64,000 nucleotides of DNA. Origin: Asterias amurensis (Eukaryota; Echinodermata; Asteroidea; Forcipulatida; Asteriidae). The notes beneath the pieces were generated by a model. The model was not told where the DNA came from, searched no databases, and saw only the letters and a program-made list of their open reading frames with translations. Below, in pieces: positions 1 to 11,000 of the stretch. Within the stretch, counting starts at the first letter, position 1. Each line of letters begins with the position of its first letter. The stretch covers positions 9,184,284 through 9,248,283 of the forward strand of contig NC_092654.1 of the NCBI RefSeq assembly GCF_032118995.1. The letters run 5' to 3'. Both the position numbers and the translations under genes were made by a program.

Positions 1-444
1 CACACGTGTGAGCAAGAACACGTGAGCCTCTCCAATGCCATTCATGATTCTGCACTACTCTACCACGCAGGCCAAGCATATGTTGGACTTTTGGTTGTGC
101 AATCAGGGTTGTGATTGGTGTATACGCAATGGGCAGAGCTAAATGGATCGGTCTATTGCTTTACAAGCCCACAATCAAAATTTTAAAAAATGCTTCCTGG
201 CACAACTATACATACATTTAACTGTTTTTATTTGAACAAGTGCTAAGACATGATATATCTCATTTGTCTACTGATATTACATGTAATACATCATTACTAA
301 ATACAATTGAAGGGTATTCTATCAGACTCAAAGTCAATTACATTGGAACAGTATATTACATACACAGAGTGAGTTCTTCTTATTCAACTGAAAAAAAAAC
401 CAAAAAAAAAACATTTGTCCAGTCATGAGTTTACTGCCCGACAC

Positions 445-830
445 TTAAAGACACTGGACACTATTGGTAAATGTCAAAGACCAGTCTTCGCACTTGGTGT
501 ATCTCAACATATGCATAAAATAACAAACCAATGAAAATTTGAGCTCAATTGGTCGTCAAAGTTACGAGATAATAATGAAAGAAAAAACACCCTTGTCACA
601 CGAAGTTGTGTGCTTTTAGATGGTTGATTTTGAGACCTCAAGTTCTAAATCTGAGGTCTCAAAATCAAACTCGTGGAAAATTACTTCTTTCTCGAAAACT
701 ACATTACTTCAGAGGGAGTCGTTTCTCAAAATATTTTATACTATCAACAGCTCCCCATTACACATTACCATGTAAGGTTTTATGCTAATAATTATTTTGA
801 GTAATTACCAATAGTGTCCACTGCCTTTAA
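445..830 (+). mobile_element. Family A MITE, full length
   Basis: A 386-bp element bounded by TTAA with terminal inverted repeats AGGCAGTGGACACTATTGG (here AGACACTGG at the left end). It has an internal palindrome, 'gagacctcaa...tgaggtctca', that can form a hairpin. 'Plus' copies begin with TTAA, the repeat, then GTCAAAGACCAGTCTTC and end GAGTAATTACCAATAGTGTCC. It encodes nothing. Nested copies elsewhere in the window show TTAA target duplication, typical of piggyBac-type elements. Confidence 0.9.
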
Positions 831-934
831 ACTACTAGCCTTTGGCTGGCGACCCAGTATAAAATTCAAACCCTGCGTGTCTTGACCTTGTCTAAAACAA
901 AGGCAGACCGTAAATGGAATTGTACTCGCTTCCC

Positions 935-1270
935 CAGCCTTGATACTTGTGTCCTTAAGCAGAACACTTAACCATTGCTTCATCCTTTGGATGGGAGGTA
1001 CATGTAAAGCCATTGGTCCTATTTGTTGTGTAACACATGTAAAAGAACCCAGTGCACTTATCGAAAAAGAGAAGGGGTTTACCTCGGTGTTCCTGGCTTT
1101 GGCTGCTTAATGCACCATAGCACCTTGTGAACCCTTATAAGGTGCTACATATTTGGGTCTTATAACTCATCACTTCAATTACCTATCTTTGGGAAAGTTT
1201 GTATATACTCAGCGCCTTGAGTACCTTGTTTGGTAGATACGTGCGCTATATAAGACTTTGATATTTTTTT
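935..1270 (+). mobile_element. SINE family D copy 1
   Basis: It shares with 1745-2099 the motifs 'gtccttaagca', 'aagaacccagtgcacttatcg', 'cagcgccttgagtacc' and the tail 'gcgctatataagactttgat', followed by a T-rich run. Other copies in the window begin with a tRNA T-arm-like 'gggttcgagtcccag', so the family is a tRNA-derived SINE. This copy lacks the tRNA head. Confidence 0.75.
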
Positions 1271-1744
1271 TTATTTTACTCGCTTCTACCGATGTTGGCT
1301 TTGAATTTAACTACAGGTTGTCCCTCTCAGATTATCTAGTCTGTGATGACAGACTGACTACCAGACTAATTTCAAAGCCCACACTTTAATCTTGCTCTCT
1401 TTAATCTCCTATGCACAGACCCCTCAAACAATGCCGCTTCCAGGAGAGTGGAACGAGAGTCTAGGACTGTTTCAGAAACTTCTAACTCTGAGATGTCTCC
1501 GCCCTGATAAGGTACATTAAAATGTCAAACTTGAAAATAAAAAAACATGTAAAATCCACTCTTGCCTTCTGGAACTTAACCACCTTACTCCACAGTCTCT
1601 CAACATTAATTTCTGTACTCCATGTGGGGGGGGGGGAAGCAGTCAGTAAATACATGCCTGACATACAGTGTGTTGAAACCTATATTAATATGTCTTTGAC
1701 ACTCTGGAAAGGAATAAACGCCCACAATTTACCCAGTATGGATC

Positions 1745-2099
1745 TTAACAGCCGTGACACTTGTGTCCTTAAGCAAGACACTTAGCCATTGCTTTGTCCT
1801 TCAGACATGTTGTCAGATGGGACGTAAAGCTGTTGGTCCCATGTGTTGTGTAACGCATGTAAAAGAAACCAGTGCACTTATCGAAAAGAGAAGGGGTCCG
1901 CCGTGGTGTTCCTGGCTGTGGCTGCTGTATGCGCCGTAGCACCTTGTAAACCCTAAGAAGGTGCTAAATAGTTGGGTCTCAGAATTCATCACCGCAATAA
2001 CATATCTTTCTAAAAATTTGTATATACTCAGCGCCTTGAGTACCTTGTTTGGTAGATACATGTACGTGCGCTATATAAGACTTTGATATTATGATTATT
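1745..2099 (+). mobile_element. SINE family D copy 2
   Basis: Second copy in the same orientation as 935-1270, with the same tail ending in 'gctatataagactttgatat' and an ATT-rich end. It starts near 'ccgtgacacttgtgtcc'. The two copies differ by scattered substitutions, so they look like independent insertions rather than a recent tandem duplication. Confidence 0.75.
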
Positions 2100-2314
2100 A
2101 TTAAAATAAGAAACAAAAATTGTTGAGTTATGCTGGTTTGCCGTGGAAGGGCCAAACTCTCCCTGTTTATTTGGCATTAAGCATACCTGAAACCATCTCA
2201 ACTTTAGAGTATGCAGCCCTGGCCGTGAAATTGATGCATAAGTTTCTCATCTATCGCATCACTCGCCCTCGTACCCATTCACTCCTAGGTGATGAGAAGT
2301 AATTATACACAATA

Positions 2315-2393
2315 GTCTTGACAGGGAGTTGAACCCACACTCTATAATGACATCAGAACTTGAGTTCAATGCTCTAGGCCGCTCAGCGACAAC
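2315..2393 (-). mobile_element. tRNA-like SINE head or tRNA pseudogene
   Basis: The reverse strand carries an A-box-like 'gctgagcggcctagagc' and a B-box 'gggttcaactccc' at the spacing of a tRNA with a Leu/Ser-like D arm. I could not fold a complete acceptor stem, so this is a degenerate tRNA-derived sequence, not a functional gene. Confidence 0.5.
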
Positions 2394-2412
2394 ACAAAAT
2401 GAGACATACCAA

Positions 2413-2548
2413 TTAGTCTTTTTGAGGTATGGCGGACATTATAGGAGTGCACTGTTTAGTTTGGGTGATAAACATGTACACAAATTTACCCAAACCTAAT
2501 AGTGTTGCAGCAATGTGCCCGCCATATCTCAGAAAGGCTTATTACATG
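2413..2548. mobile_element. Small palindromic MITE (family H)
   Basis: The ends are inverted copies: 'gaggtatggcggacatt' on the left and 'tgtgcccgccatatctc' on the right, about 130 bp apart. A related copy lies near 63390-63480 inside a family A element. Confidence 0.55.
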
Positions 2549-3354
2549 TAATTTACTTTGTTACAAAATTTTAAATTAGTCTGGACATGGGCATACATGT
2601 ACTCCCATGAGCAATTTGTGTGTTTTACGTCTTATTGCGCCAATTTACCTATTTGCGTAAGTCATTACCTTAATGCCCCCATTCTGCCATGATTCATATA
2701 TCTGCACTCACTCAACAATTATAAGCAATTTATTGGTCAGTGCCTTCATTATTGTCTGGAATTAATTTGAAGCAAATTTCGGCGAATTGTTAGATTTGAC
2801 TACACTCACGGGAATGTTTGTTCCCCATTTCATCATCCTAGTTTTGAATGGCTGTCACTTTTGTTTGTCCTTATTTGTGTGCAAATTACCTGGAAGTGTG
2901 AATAGTGACACCCAGTTGACTCTTTTTACTGTATTGAATTTTTTTTCTCCATCTAAATGGATTGTTATGTTACATTTCATAATTTATTATGCTGCAATTG
3001 AGACTTGTTTGTATAGAGTTAATGTGTCTCCTGTTTGTCTCGCATATTTCATTATGTTGTGAAGTTTTTTTGATGTATTGAAAAGTTTGATGTTTGCTAT
3101 TATTTCTCCTCATTTTTTCAAATCATCAATGTGAATAGATGTTCGCTTTGCAATATATTGTTTCTTTGTTTAAACTTGTGTTTTATGAATCTTGTTTCTA
3201 CACAAATGATTAGGTTGTATTTATGATATACCCCTCTCCCCTTATCCTTCCATCTTTAACAAACTTGCCCACTTGCTTTCAGATGACCCCAATTCTCCAA
3301 TATTCTCTTATCCAATTTAAATTCACACCAGCATGTTTGGACTGAAATAAGATC

Positions 3355-3860
3355 GATATTTCTAAGCCAGTGATAAGCATTTGGTCTAGGCAAGTGATAA
3401 GCAAGGCCTGGACCAGTCATAAACCATTAGTATGCCTAGGCCAGTGATAAGTGATTGGTATACCTAGGCCAGTGATAAGTAATGGGTCTAGGCAAGTGAT
3501 CTAGATACGTTATATGCAAGGCCTGGGCCAGTGGTAAGCAATTGGTCTAGGCAAGTGATAAGCAAGGTCTTGGCCAGTGGTAAGCAATTGGTCTAAGCAA
3601 GTGATAAGCAAAGTCTTGGCCAGTGGTAAGCAATTGGTCTAGGCAAGTGATAAGCAAAGTCTTGGCCAGTGGTAAGCAATTGGTCTAGGCACGTGATAAG
3701 CAAAGTCTTGGCCAGTGGTAAGCAATTGGTCTAGGCAAGTGATAAGCAAAGTCTTGGCCAGTGGTAAGCAATTGGTCAAGGCAAGTGATAAGCAAGGCCT
3801 GGGGCAGAGCAACTGGTACGTCTAGGCCAGTGACAGCAATGGTATGACTGGGGCAGTAAT
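3355..3860. repeat. 46-bp minisatellite in dynein intron
   Basis: Units of about 46 bp of the form 'aagtgataagcaaagtcttg' + 'gccagtggtaagcaattggt' + 'ctaggc'. The central five or six units are nearly identical, while the edges (from about 3355 and after 3790) are more diverged, the usual profile of an array homogenised in the middle. Confidence 0.9.
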
Positions 3861-4257
3861 TATTTTGAGCCTATAGCCCTCAGTCCTTCTGAATCTTCAT
3901 TTCTGTATAGAGGATTATAGGTTTTAGGAGGGTTCGCGATAAAGGGAACATAGGCCTACATGTACGCTTACCATATTTGTTTTCTTTCTATGTTACAATG
4001 CTGGCTATAAGACTTTAACATTACTGGTTTTGAGTGGCAGCCATTGTCATATTGCCATATGCTTTGTGTATCTTTTTACTGTATACTGATTGCTATACAT
4101 GTATGTACATGTTGAGATTGTTTACTCGTGTCTGATTTTATAAATGTATGCTACAATTTACCGTTTGTTCTTTTTGATTTCTAGCTTTCTATTTCATTAC
4201 TGTGATTGCTTTCTGCGATACTGTGTTTGTTATTTTATTATCATATACAATCAATAA

Positions 4258-4470
4258 CTGATTTTGAGGTTGAACAAAGAATTGACTAGAGTGGGATTCG
4301 AACCAACGACCTCCGGATTAACGTGCCGGCGCTCTACCAACTGAGCTATCTAGCCCTATATTGGCGATGTCCCTATTTTGTCAATATTTTCGTTCGGGGG
4401 GCCACCGAATCCGGAGGTCGTTGATTCGAATCCCACTCTAGTCAATTCTTTGTTCAACCTCAAAATCATT
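4258..4470 (-). repeat. tRNA-like sequence with inverted duplication of its 3' half
   Basis: On the reverse strand 4355-4284 folds as a 72-nt cloverleaf: acceptor GGCTAGA/TCTAGTC (one G-U), D stem GCTC/GAGC, anticodon stem CCGGC/TCCGG with one mismatch, T stem GTTGG/CCCAC with one mismatch, loop TTCGAAT. Bases 34-36 read GTT (Asn), but position 33 is C instead of U. A-box 'tagctcagttgg' and B-box 'ggttcgaatcc' are intact. The 3' half plus about 25 bp of 3' flank ('aattctttgttcaacctc') recurs inverted at 4408-4470, making a snapback. Probably a tRNA pseudogene or SINE founder. Confidence 0.7.
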
Positions 4471-5099
4471 TACAAATTTACCCAGTCAGTTTCCCTTGTG
4501 GTTTATATTGACAATATATAATTGTCTAACCAATTGGTACATAGATTAATTGCAATATATGTTCCATTGCACATACTGCAATTTGTTTTTGTGACATTCT
4601 GTTTTTTTAATTTGATAAAACATGACTGTGTGTTGGTTATTCCAACCCTGTGGGTGTAAAAAATGAGTTTTGATGTATTTTCCATTGTAAAGAATAATAT
4701 TTATATTCTTGTTTTGTTGTTGTTGTTTTCGTTTCTATATTACTGTGGTTATTTTTATTCATGGAGTAACCCATTCTTGTGCAGATTTGTTATAAAAATT
4801 GTTTTTGTACACAAACTTTTTTAGGAGTTATCGGTGCAACCAAGACGTTCTGGAGAAGAACAAGGACAACAATCCAGTCTATTCAATTCAAATTGCATTA
4901 ATTGATGGGAACAAAATGCTCTTCTTATCTGAAATTTATTTAACTTTTGTTTATAGATTTAGAAATGACTTGTACTAAAGTACATGCTCATATAAGATAA
5001 AGTATTCAAAGTTGAAAAATTGTGTTCTGTTAAAGAGACGATATGAAAAACCTTTAACTAATCTTGCCGAATTATTTCTTACCCAACTCAATTACTCAG

Positions 5100-8000
5100 G
5101 TTGTACCAGCCATACAAGCCTTTGTCACAGAGAAGCTCCATCGAAAGTTTATTGAACCTCCACCTTTTGATCTGGGCAAGGCGTTTAATGACAGTCATTG
5201 CTGTGCACCGCTCATCTTCGTTCTGTCTCCCGGTAGCGACCCCACAGCTGCTCTCCTCAAGTTTGCAGATGATCAGGTAAAATAGAAATCTCTGTTATTC
5301 ATTAGAGACACTGGACACTATTGGTAATTGTCAAAAACCAGTCTTCTCACTTGGTGTAGTCTCAACATATGCACAAAATAACAAACCTGTGAACATTTTA
5401 ACTCAATTGGTCGTCGAAGTTGCGAGATAATAACAGAAGAAAAGAACACCCTTGTCACACAAAGTTTTGTGCTTTTAGATGCTTGATTTCAGAGCATCAA
5501 AATCTAATTCTGAGGTCTCAAAATCAAATTCAAATATTTCATGTGGAAAATTACTTCTTCCTTGAAAACTTTATTAATTCAGAGGGAGCTGTTTCTCACA
5601 ACGTTTTATGCTATCAACAACTCTCCATTGCTTGTTTACCAAGTAAGTTTTTATGCTAACAAATTTTCATATAGATATAATTGTCTTTATTGTTTTAGGG
5701 TTTTGGAGGCAGCAAGCTGAGCTCACTGTCTCTTGGCCAGGGTCAGGGTCCAATCGCAATGCGTCTGATTGAGAAAGGAGTCAAGGAAGGGACCTGGGTG
5801 GTCCTTCAGAACTGTCATTTAGCCGTCTCTTGGATGACCACGTTGGAGAAGATCTGTGAGGTACGTTGAAGGGAAAATAATATAATAATATAAGTACATT
5901 TTAGTTTGCGCCCTTTACAAAACAATTAGCAAAAGCACATATAAAGCAGTGTTCGCATTGGACTTTAAATGGTTAACTTACCGCCCCAAACTGTTAATTT
6001 ACTGATAATAAGTCCAAGTGCGAACAGTCGGTAACTTACTGGGGTGGAAAGTTACTGCCACGAGGCTGTTAACTTAACAAGCTGATTCGAGCCGCGGTAA
6101 CTTAACAATGTTAGCTTAACAGGGACTGCTGATGTTCGAACCACCGCGCAGCTCAAAAAATGCAGGTTAAAAACTTAGCTGCGTTTCCACTGCGTTAACA
6201 GCGCGCGGAGCCTAAGCATGAGCTGGAGCCCAAGCCAAGGTTTAAGAAAGGCCTTTGGTAAGTTACCTGACACAAATTAATCCAAGTGTGAACAACTGTT
6301 AACTTACCGGGCCGGTAAGTTAACTCACCGGGCCGGTAAGTTAACACACCCAAAAGTCCAATGCGAACGCGGCTTAACACATTTTAAAATACAGAGAAAG
6401 GATGAAATGATAAAGAAAAAAGACTGGGCACCTTGTTGAATTCATAAAAGTGTATCAGGGACCTTAATCTGGTTTGTGCTTGTTGTTTAATGTTCAAAGC
6501 AGTAACAAATAAATTTGTCACTGGGTGAACTTTTAGCTTTACTTGGGATACCTTCCATAAGGTCGTCAGTTAGAGATGGCAAGTTTACCAGCAAGAAACA
6601 GGCAAGCTTATCAGCAAGAAACAGGCAAGCTTATTGGCAATCTTACCAACAAGCTTACTGGAAAACTTACCGGCAAGCTTGTTTTTTTTTAAGCTTGTAA
6701 CCTTATTCTGGTTAGCATAATTTTGTTGTGCTTAGCAGCTTTTTATACTTCAGCAGCTCTTTAAAATTGGGCCCAGATTCGAAAGAATTGAAATTTAGGA
6801 CAATGTCACAATCTTTTCTCTTTCCCTATACAGGAGTTGAACCCAGAGACCACCCATCCAGACTTCCGTCTGTGGTTAACATCCTACCCATCACCCCATT
6901 TCCCCGTGGCCGTGCTGCAGAACGGAGTGAAGATGACCAATGAGCCTCCGAAGGGCCTGAGATCCAATGTCATCCGCTCCTATCTGAGCGATCCAATCTC
7001 GGATCCGGAATTCTTTACTGGCGTCAAGGCAGAGGTTTGTACTGCTGAATATTTGTTTTCCATCTCAAAAAGATTTTTTTTTTTTTGCTGTGATTTTTTC
7101 TATTGCTGGTTTGATTTGCTGACATGATGTTCTCTTATGCTTCATTCAACTCTGCTTTGATTTGTTCCACCAACAATTTTTTATCCAGGGAATCGGGATC
7201 GGTGTATGGTTTAAAACCCTAAAAATATGTCAGGGGTGGATTTCACAAAGAGTTAAGACTAGTCTTATCTCGAGTTAGGACGAGTTACTCGTCCTAACTT
7301 ACAACTTGCCAAATGTTTTTAATCTCTCTTAGGACTAGTCCTAGCTCTTTGTGAAATCGACCCCTAGTTGCCTGTAATTGCCCAGTTTGACATTTCATTC
7401 CCTACCTGCCGATTGCAAGTTTTAAAATGGCTTCTTTATGGGGGGAAAGGGAAACTGGGTGCTGGTAAAAGTTCCTCAGCTTCCTCTCATCCGGCAGAAA
7501 GACAAAACAGTATTAGAACACAACCCTTGACTTAACCCTTTAGGGACCACTCATTTCTGTATAATCATCCCCATACGCCCAGACATTGCTGATCTTGGTG
7601 ATTTGTTTTTCAGGTAAAATGTCAGGAAAATTAATAAGAAACAGAATACATGGTTGTGTTTTTGAGTTGTAGATTCTATGTTTACGTGGGAAACATTGGA
7701 AAATTTCAATTCAGTCCCAAACGATTTCTTTGATCCCTTTGTTTGAGCAAAAGTTGGACAAATATTTCGGGGGCTAATAGGCATTTTTGTAGCAGCTGCT
7801 TGCAACTATGATCTCTCAAGGGTTAACACCGCCTCTTCCCCTCGTACTGTCACTCTAACACTATCCTTCAGTAGATTTTAAACACTCCTTTTCCCTGCTT
7901 GCTTTATTATAAAGGGTGCGTTCGTTTAGCTTCCCTGGGTCTACCCCGCGGTGCTCACTCGGATGAGCCCCTGACAAGAGATAAACGAACAACCACTCAC

Positions 8001-11000
8001 CGCTCTCGTAGTGACGCCGTTTACCTGGGGCCAGCACCCAAGTGACCCACTCCACAAGCAGGGCACGGGGGGCTGACCTGGGTGAGCACCTGGAATGACG
8101 TCAAAAGCTATTCGAACGCACCGGGGCAGACCGGGGATGACCCAGGGAGGCTAAACGAACGCACCCAATATTCCTCCCCCCCTCCCTTTATCATTCATTA
8201 ATGAACATATAGTTCACGCATCTTCTCCTTCACCCTTTCCATCCCATTACCCACTTGCTGTGATATCCCTCTTGGTGTGCTGTGAATATAACCAACCCTT
8301 GATATCATCATCTACATGTTCCAATCCTGGTGTTTCCGTCTGCAGTCTCAGGTATGGTTTCCCTATAAACATCTTCTCTGTGCCTAATTTCCAAAAAATA
8401 GCTAAGCACTATAAAAATATGCTCACCAAAATATGGTTGCCAGCCAAAATAGCTTTCCACCTGTATTATTTGTGACTGGTAACTTGCTTGTTTTTGCTTA
8501 GCAGTAAATTTATAAGCAGTATTTGCTGTTTAAGCAGCTCTATGAAATTGGGCCCTGATATAGACCATGTAACCATTGTCTACATAGAGAGTGACTGTGT
8601 ACAATTTTAAACATTCTACCTTTCTGGCAGGCAAGATACTGCACTGGTCATATGGGAAATTTCACAACTTGCGTCATAATTTCTAGATTAACTCAAGATT
8701 TATGAAAATAAAACTGAACAAGTTTTGAGATGTGCCTACTTACTTCATACCAAAAGTTGATAAAAATCGCACCGTGCAATCTCCCTAAGGTGTAAGGTTG
8801 AATATTTCCACCCAGAGCTGTGTGCAAATCTTGCCTGCAGAAAGTCCAGGCTCTGTGGCTCTTTTGAAAACGTGATGTCACAGGTCACATGGTCTATACA
8901 TTTAACGACCTGGTTACATTATATGGTCATAAAACTTAGACCATTTCTTTTTGTCAGTCAAAACTTCATCAATTGGGCTCAAATAGTTTCCTGTACACTT
9001 TTGCAAAATGAAAAGAACCTTGCCAGGGCTCAATTTCACAAAGCACCAAGATTGATCTTAAGATGAGTTGTCACTTGTCAGTATTGCCATAGTGATTTGT
9101 ATTTACATGTATGACAATTCACTTTGGTTAGCAATTAATCACAGTTATGATCAATCGTAGCTCTTTTTGAAATCAACCCCATGCCTGCTCTTACCACATT
9201 CACATCTGATTTTCATACTGGGTTCATAACAATGCACAGGCTTGATATGCTTCCTACTCTAGTCCAATTTCTGATTTTGTTTTTTTGCCCTTGGAAAAAT
9301 CTGATTTACAGCTGTACCTGTAGGTCAGCTCTTGTACTTGATAGAAATATTCCTATTGTTTTCCATGGACCAAATATCACGCCTGAATGAAGTCATCTTG
9401 GTTAATTGATGTCTTATTCAGAATTACTACATCGTTGAAGTCTTTCATAACGTGAATTGCTTCCTTTTCATTGCAGAGAGCCTGGAAGAAGCTTCTCTAT
9501 GGGTTATGTTTCTTCCACGCCTTGGTTCAAGAGAGACGAAACTTTGGTCCTATCGGTTGGAACATCCCGTACGAGTTCAACGAGACAGATTTACGCATAA
9601 GTGTTCGCCAGCTTGCTATGTTCCTGAATGAGTATGAGGTGGGCATAGCATATATAGATCACCGGTTTAATAGATGTTAATTTTGTATTGAGGATAAATT
9701 TGTTTTTTGCACTTATGTTTTACTGGCGCTAATGGGGCGAGTCGAGTCCTGGACACGGAACAGAAGTAACACGTAGTTCAGCTTTCGATACAGGATTCAG
9801 ACTGACGGCCTCATGGCCAGCTTCGAGCTGGCCACTCGTGTCTTCACGCCTGACTAGTTCATTATTACATAATCACCACACTTACACCGATGTGTATTAA
9901 GCACTGTATACTCAATATTTTCTGAGTTCAGGGTGGTCGGGTCGTTGCAGTGGTTCCTTTCCTTGCCTTTCACCTCATGGACTCTGATTCAAATCATGCT
10001 GAGGGCACTATGTGGATTGGGTTTTCAGTCCCTACCTCACTGCAAGGGTTCCCCTGGACTTTTCCTCCAACATGGGAGATTAAATCCCCTAGAGTTTCTG
10101 TCCCAAAAGGGAAATTAACATGGGCTTGAGGAGGATGATTCAATAGAGGGCGCTATCAGAAGTTGTACACAGTATGCTGTATGAAAGGGGGGGACACAGA
10201 ATCTTCGGGGGACAGAATCTCCTGCCACATAAGCATTGTAAAAATTACTACAAAAGCTGCTATAATTTCATGAGATGCAAAATACATATGATAATATCAA
10301 CCATGAAAGTTAATGGGGTTTTCATACATGTACCATTTCAGAGAAATCAGCTAAAAGCAAAACAGTTTGCATTGTTCAGGCTAGCTCGTGGTCGATTGGT
10401 AATCCCCCAGGCTAGTGATTTGCCTGTGGATTTTGTTCACAGAACTTGGGAAAGTACTGAGTATACAGTGCTTTATACACATCGGTGTAAGGGTAAAAAT
10501 CAAATCGTGTTTATATCAAAAAGAATCCTTGCTCTCGATGTTTAATATTTCAACGTTTTTATTTGCAGGATACACCCTTTGATGCCATTAAGTACCTGAC
10601 GGGCGAGTGTAACTACGGAGGCCGTGTAACGGATCCATGGGACAGACGTAATCTTCATAACATCCTAGAGAAGATGTACTGTCCTGGAATCATTGATACG
10701 GATGACTACCGGTTTGATAACAGTGGGTTGTACTTTGCACCCAAGACAGGAGATGTAAGTAATAATAATAATAATAATAATGAACATTTCTAGTGCGCCA
10801 TGTCTGTCAATGATGACACTCCTGGCGCAAAAAAGTGCCTCCTCATAGGTTGAATATTTGTCATTCTTTATCTTCCATTGAAATAGTCAGCAACGGTGGT
10901 CTGTGGAGGTCTTCAAATGCAATTTTATTAACTCTGACAGTGTTTCAGCAGTGTTGTAGTCGAGACGGAAAAGTCTGAGACATGACCAACACCTCCCCTT

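Larger units (their letters stand above)
1..5099 (+). other. Intron of the dynein gene (upstream exons off window)
   Basis: The first recognisable dynein exon begins at 5100 in phase 0, so an earlier exon must lie off the window and this intron is at least 5.1 kb. I looked for the linker peptide that normally precedes this exon in DNAH7-type proteins and did not find it. The stretch holds repeats listed separately: family A MITE, two SINEs, a tRNA-like SINE head, a small palindromic MITE, a minisatellite and a tRNA-like inverted repeat. I see nothing recognisable at 2549-3354, 3861-4257 or 4471-5099. Confidence 0.8.

Noticed and set aside
606-788. Recurring 60-70 codon open frames containing 'GKLLLSRKLHYFRGSRFSQC' style peptides in many places
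   Set aside because: They are chance frames through family A MITEs. The same peptide appears wherever the element lies in that orientation, with no start or splice logic.
2787-3062. 91-codon open frame in the first intron
   Set aside because: T-rich hydrophobic frame with no homologue I recognise and no exon phase compatible with the dynein.
3355-3860. CRISPR-like array
   Set aside because: Direct tandem units without unique spacers in a eukaryotic intron; a minisatellite.
4284-4355. Functional tRNA-Asn gene
   Set aside because: C at position 33, mismatches in anticodon and T stems, and the adjacent inverted duplication point to a pseudogene or SINE source.
8337-8352. Possible 6-nt micro-exons ('ctgcag|tctcag|gtatgg' here and similar at 13375 and 14347)
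   Set aside because: The neighbouring dynein exons already join without a gap in phase and sequence, so no extra residues are needed.
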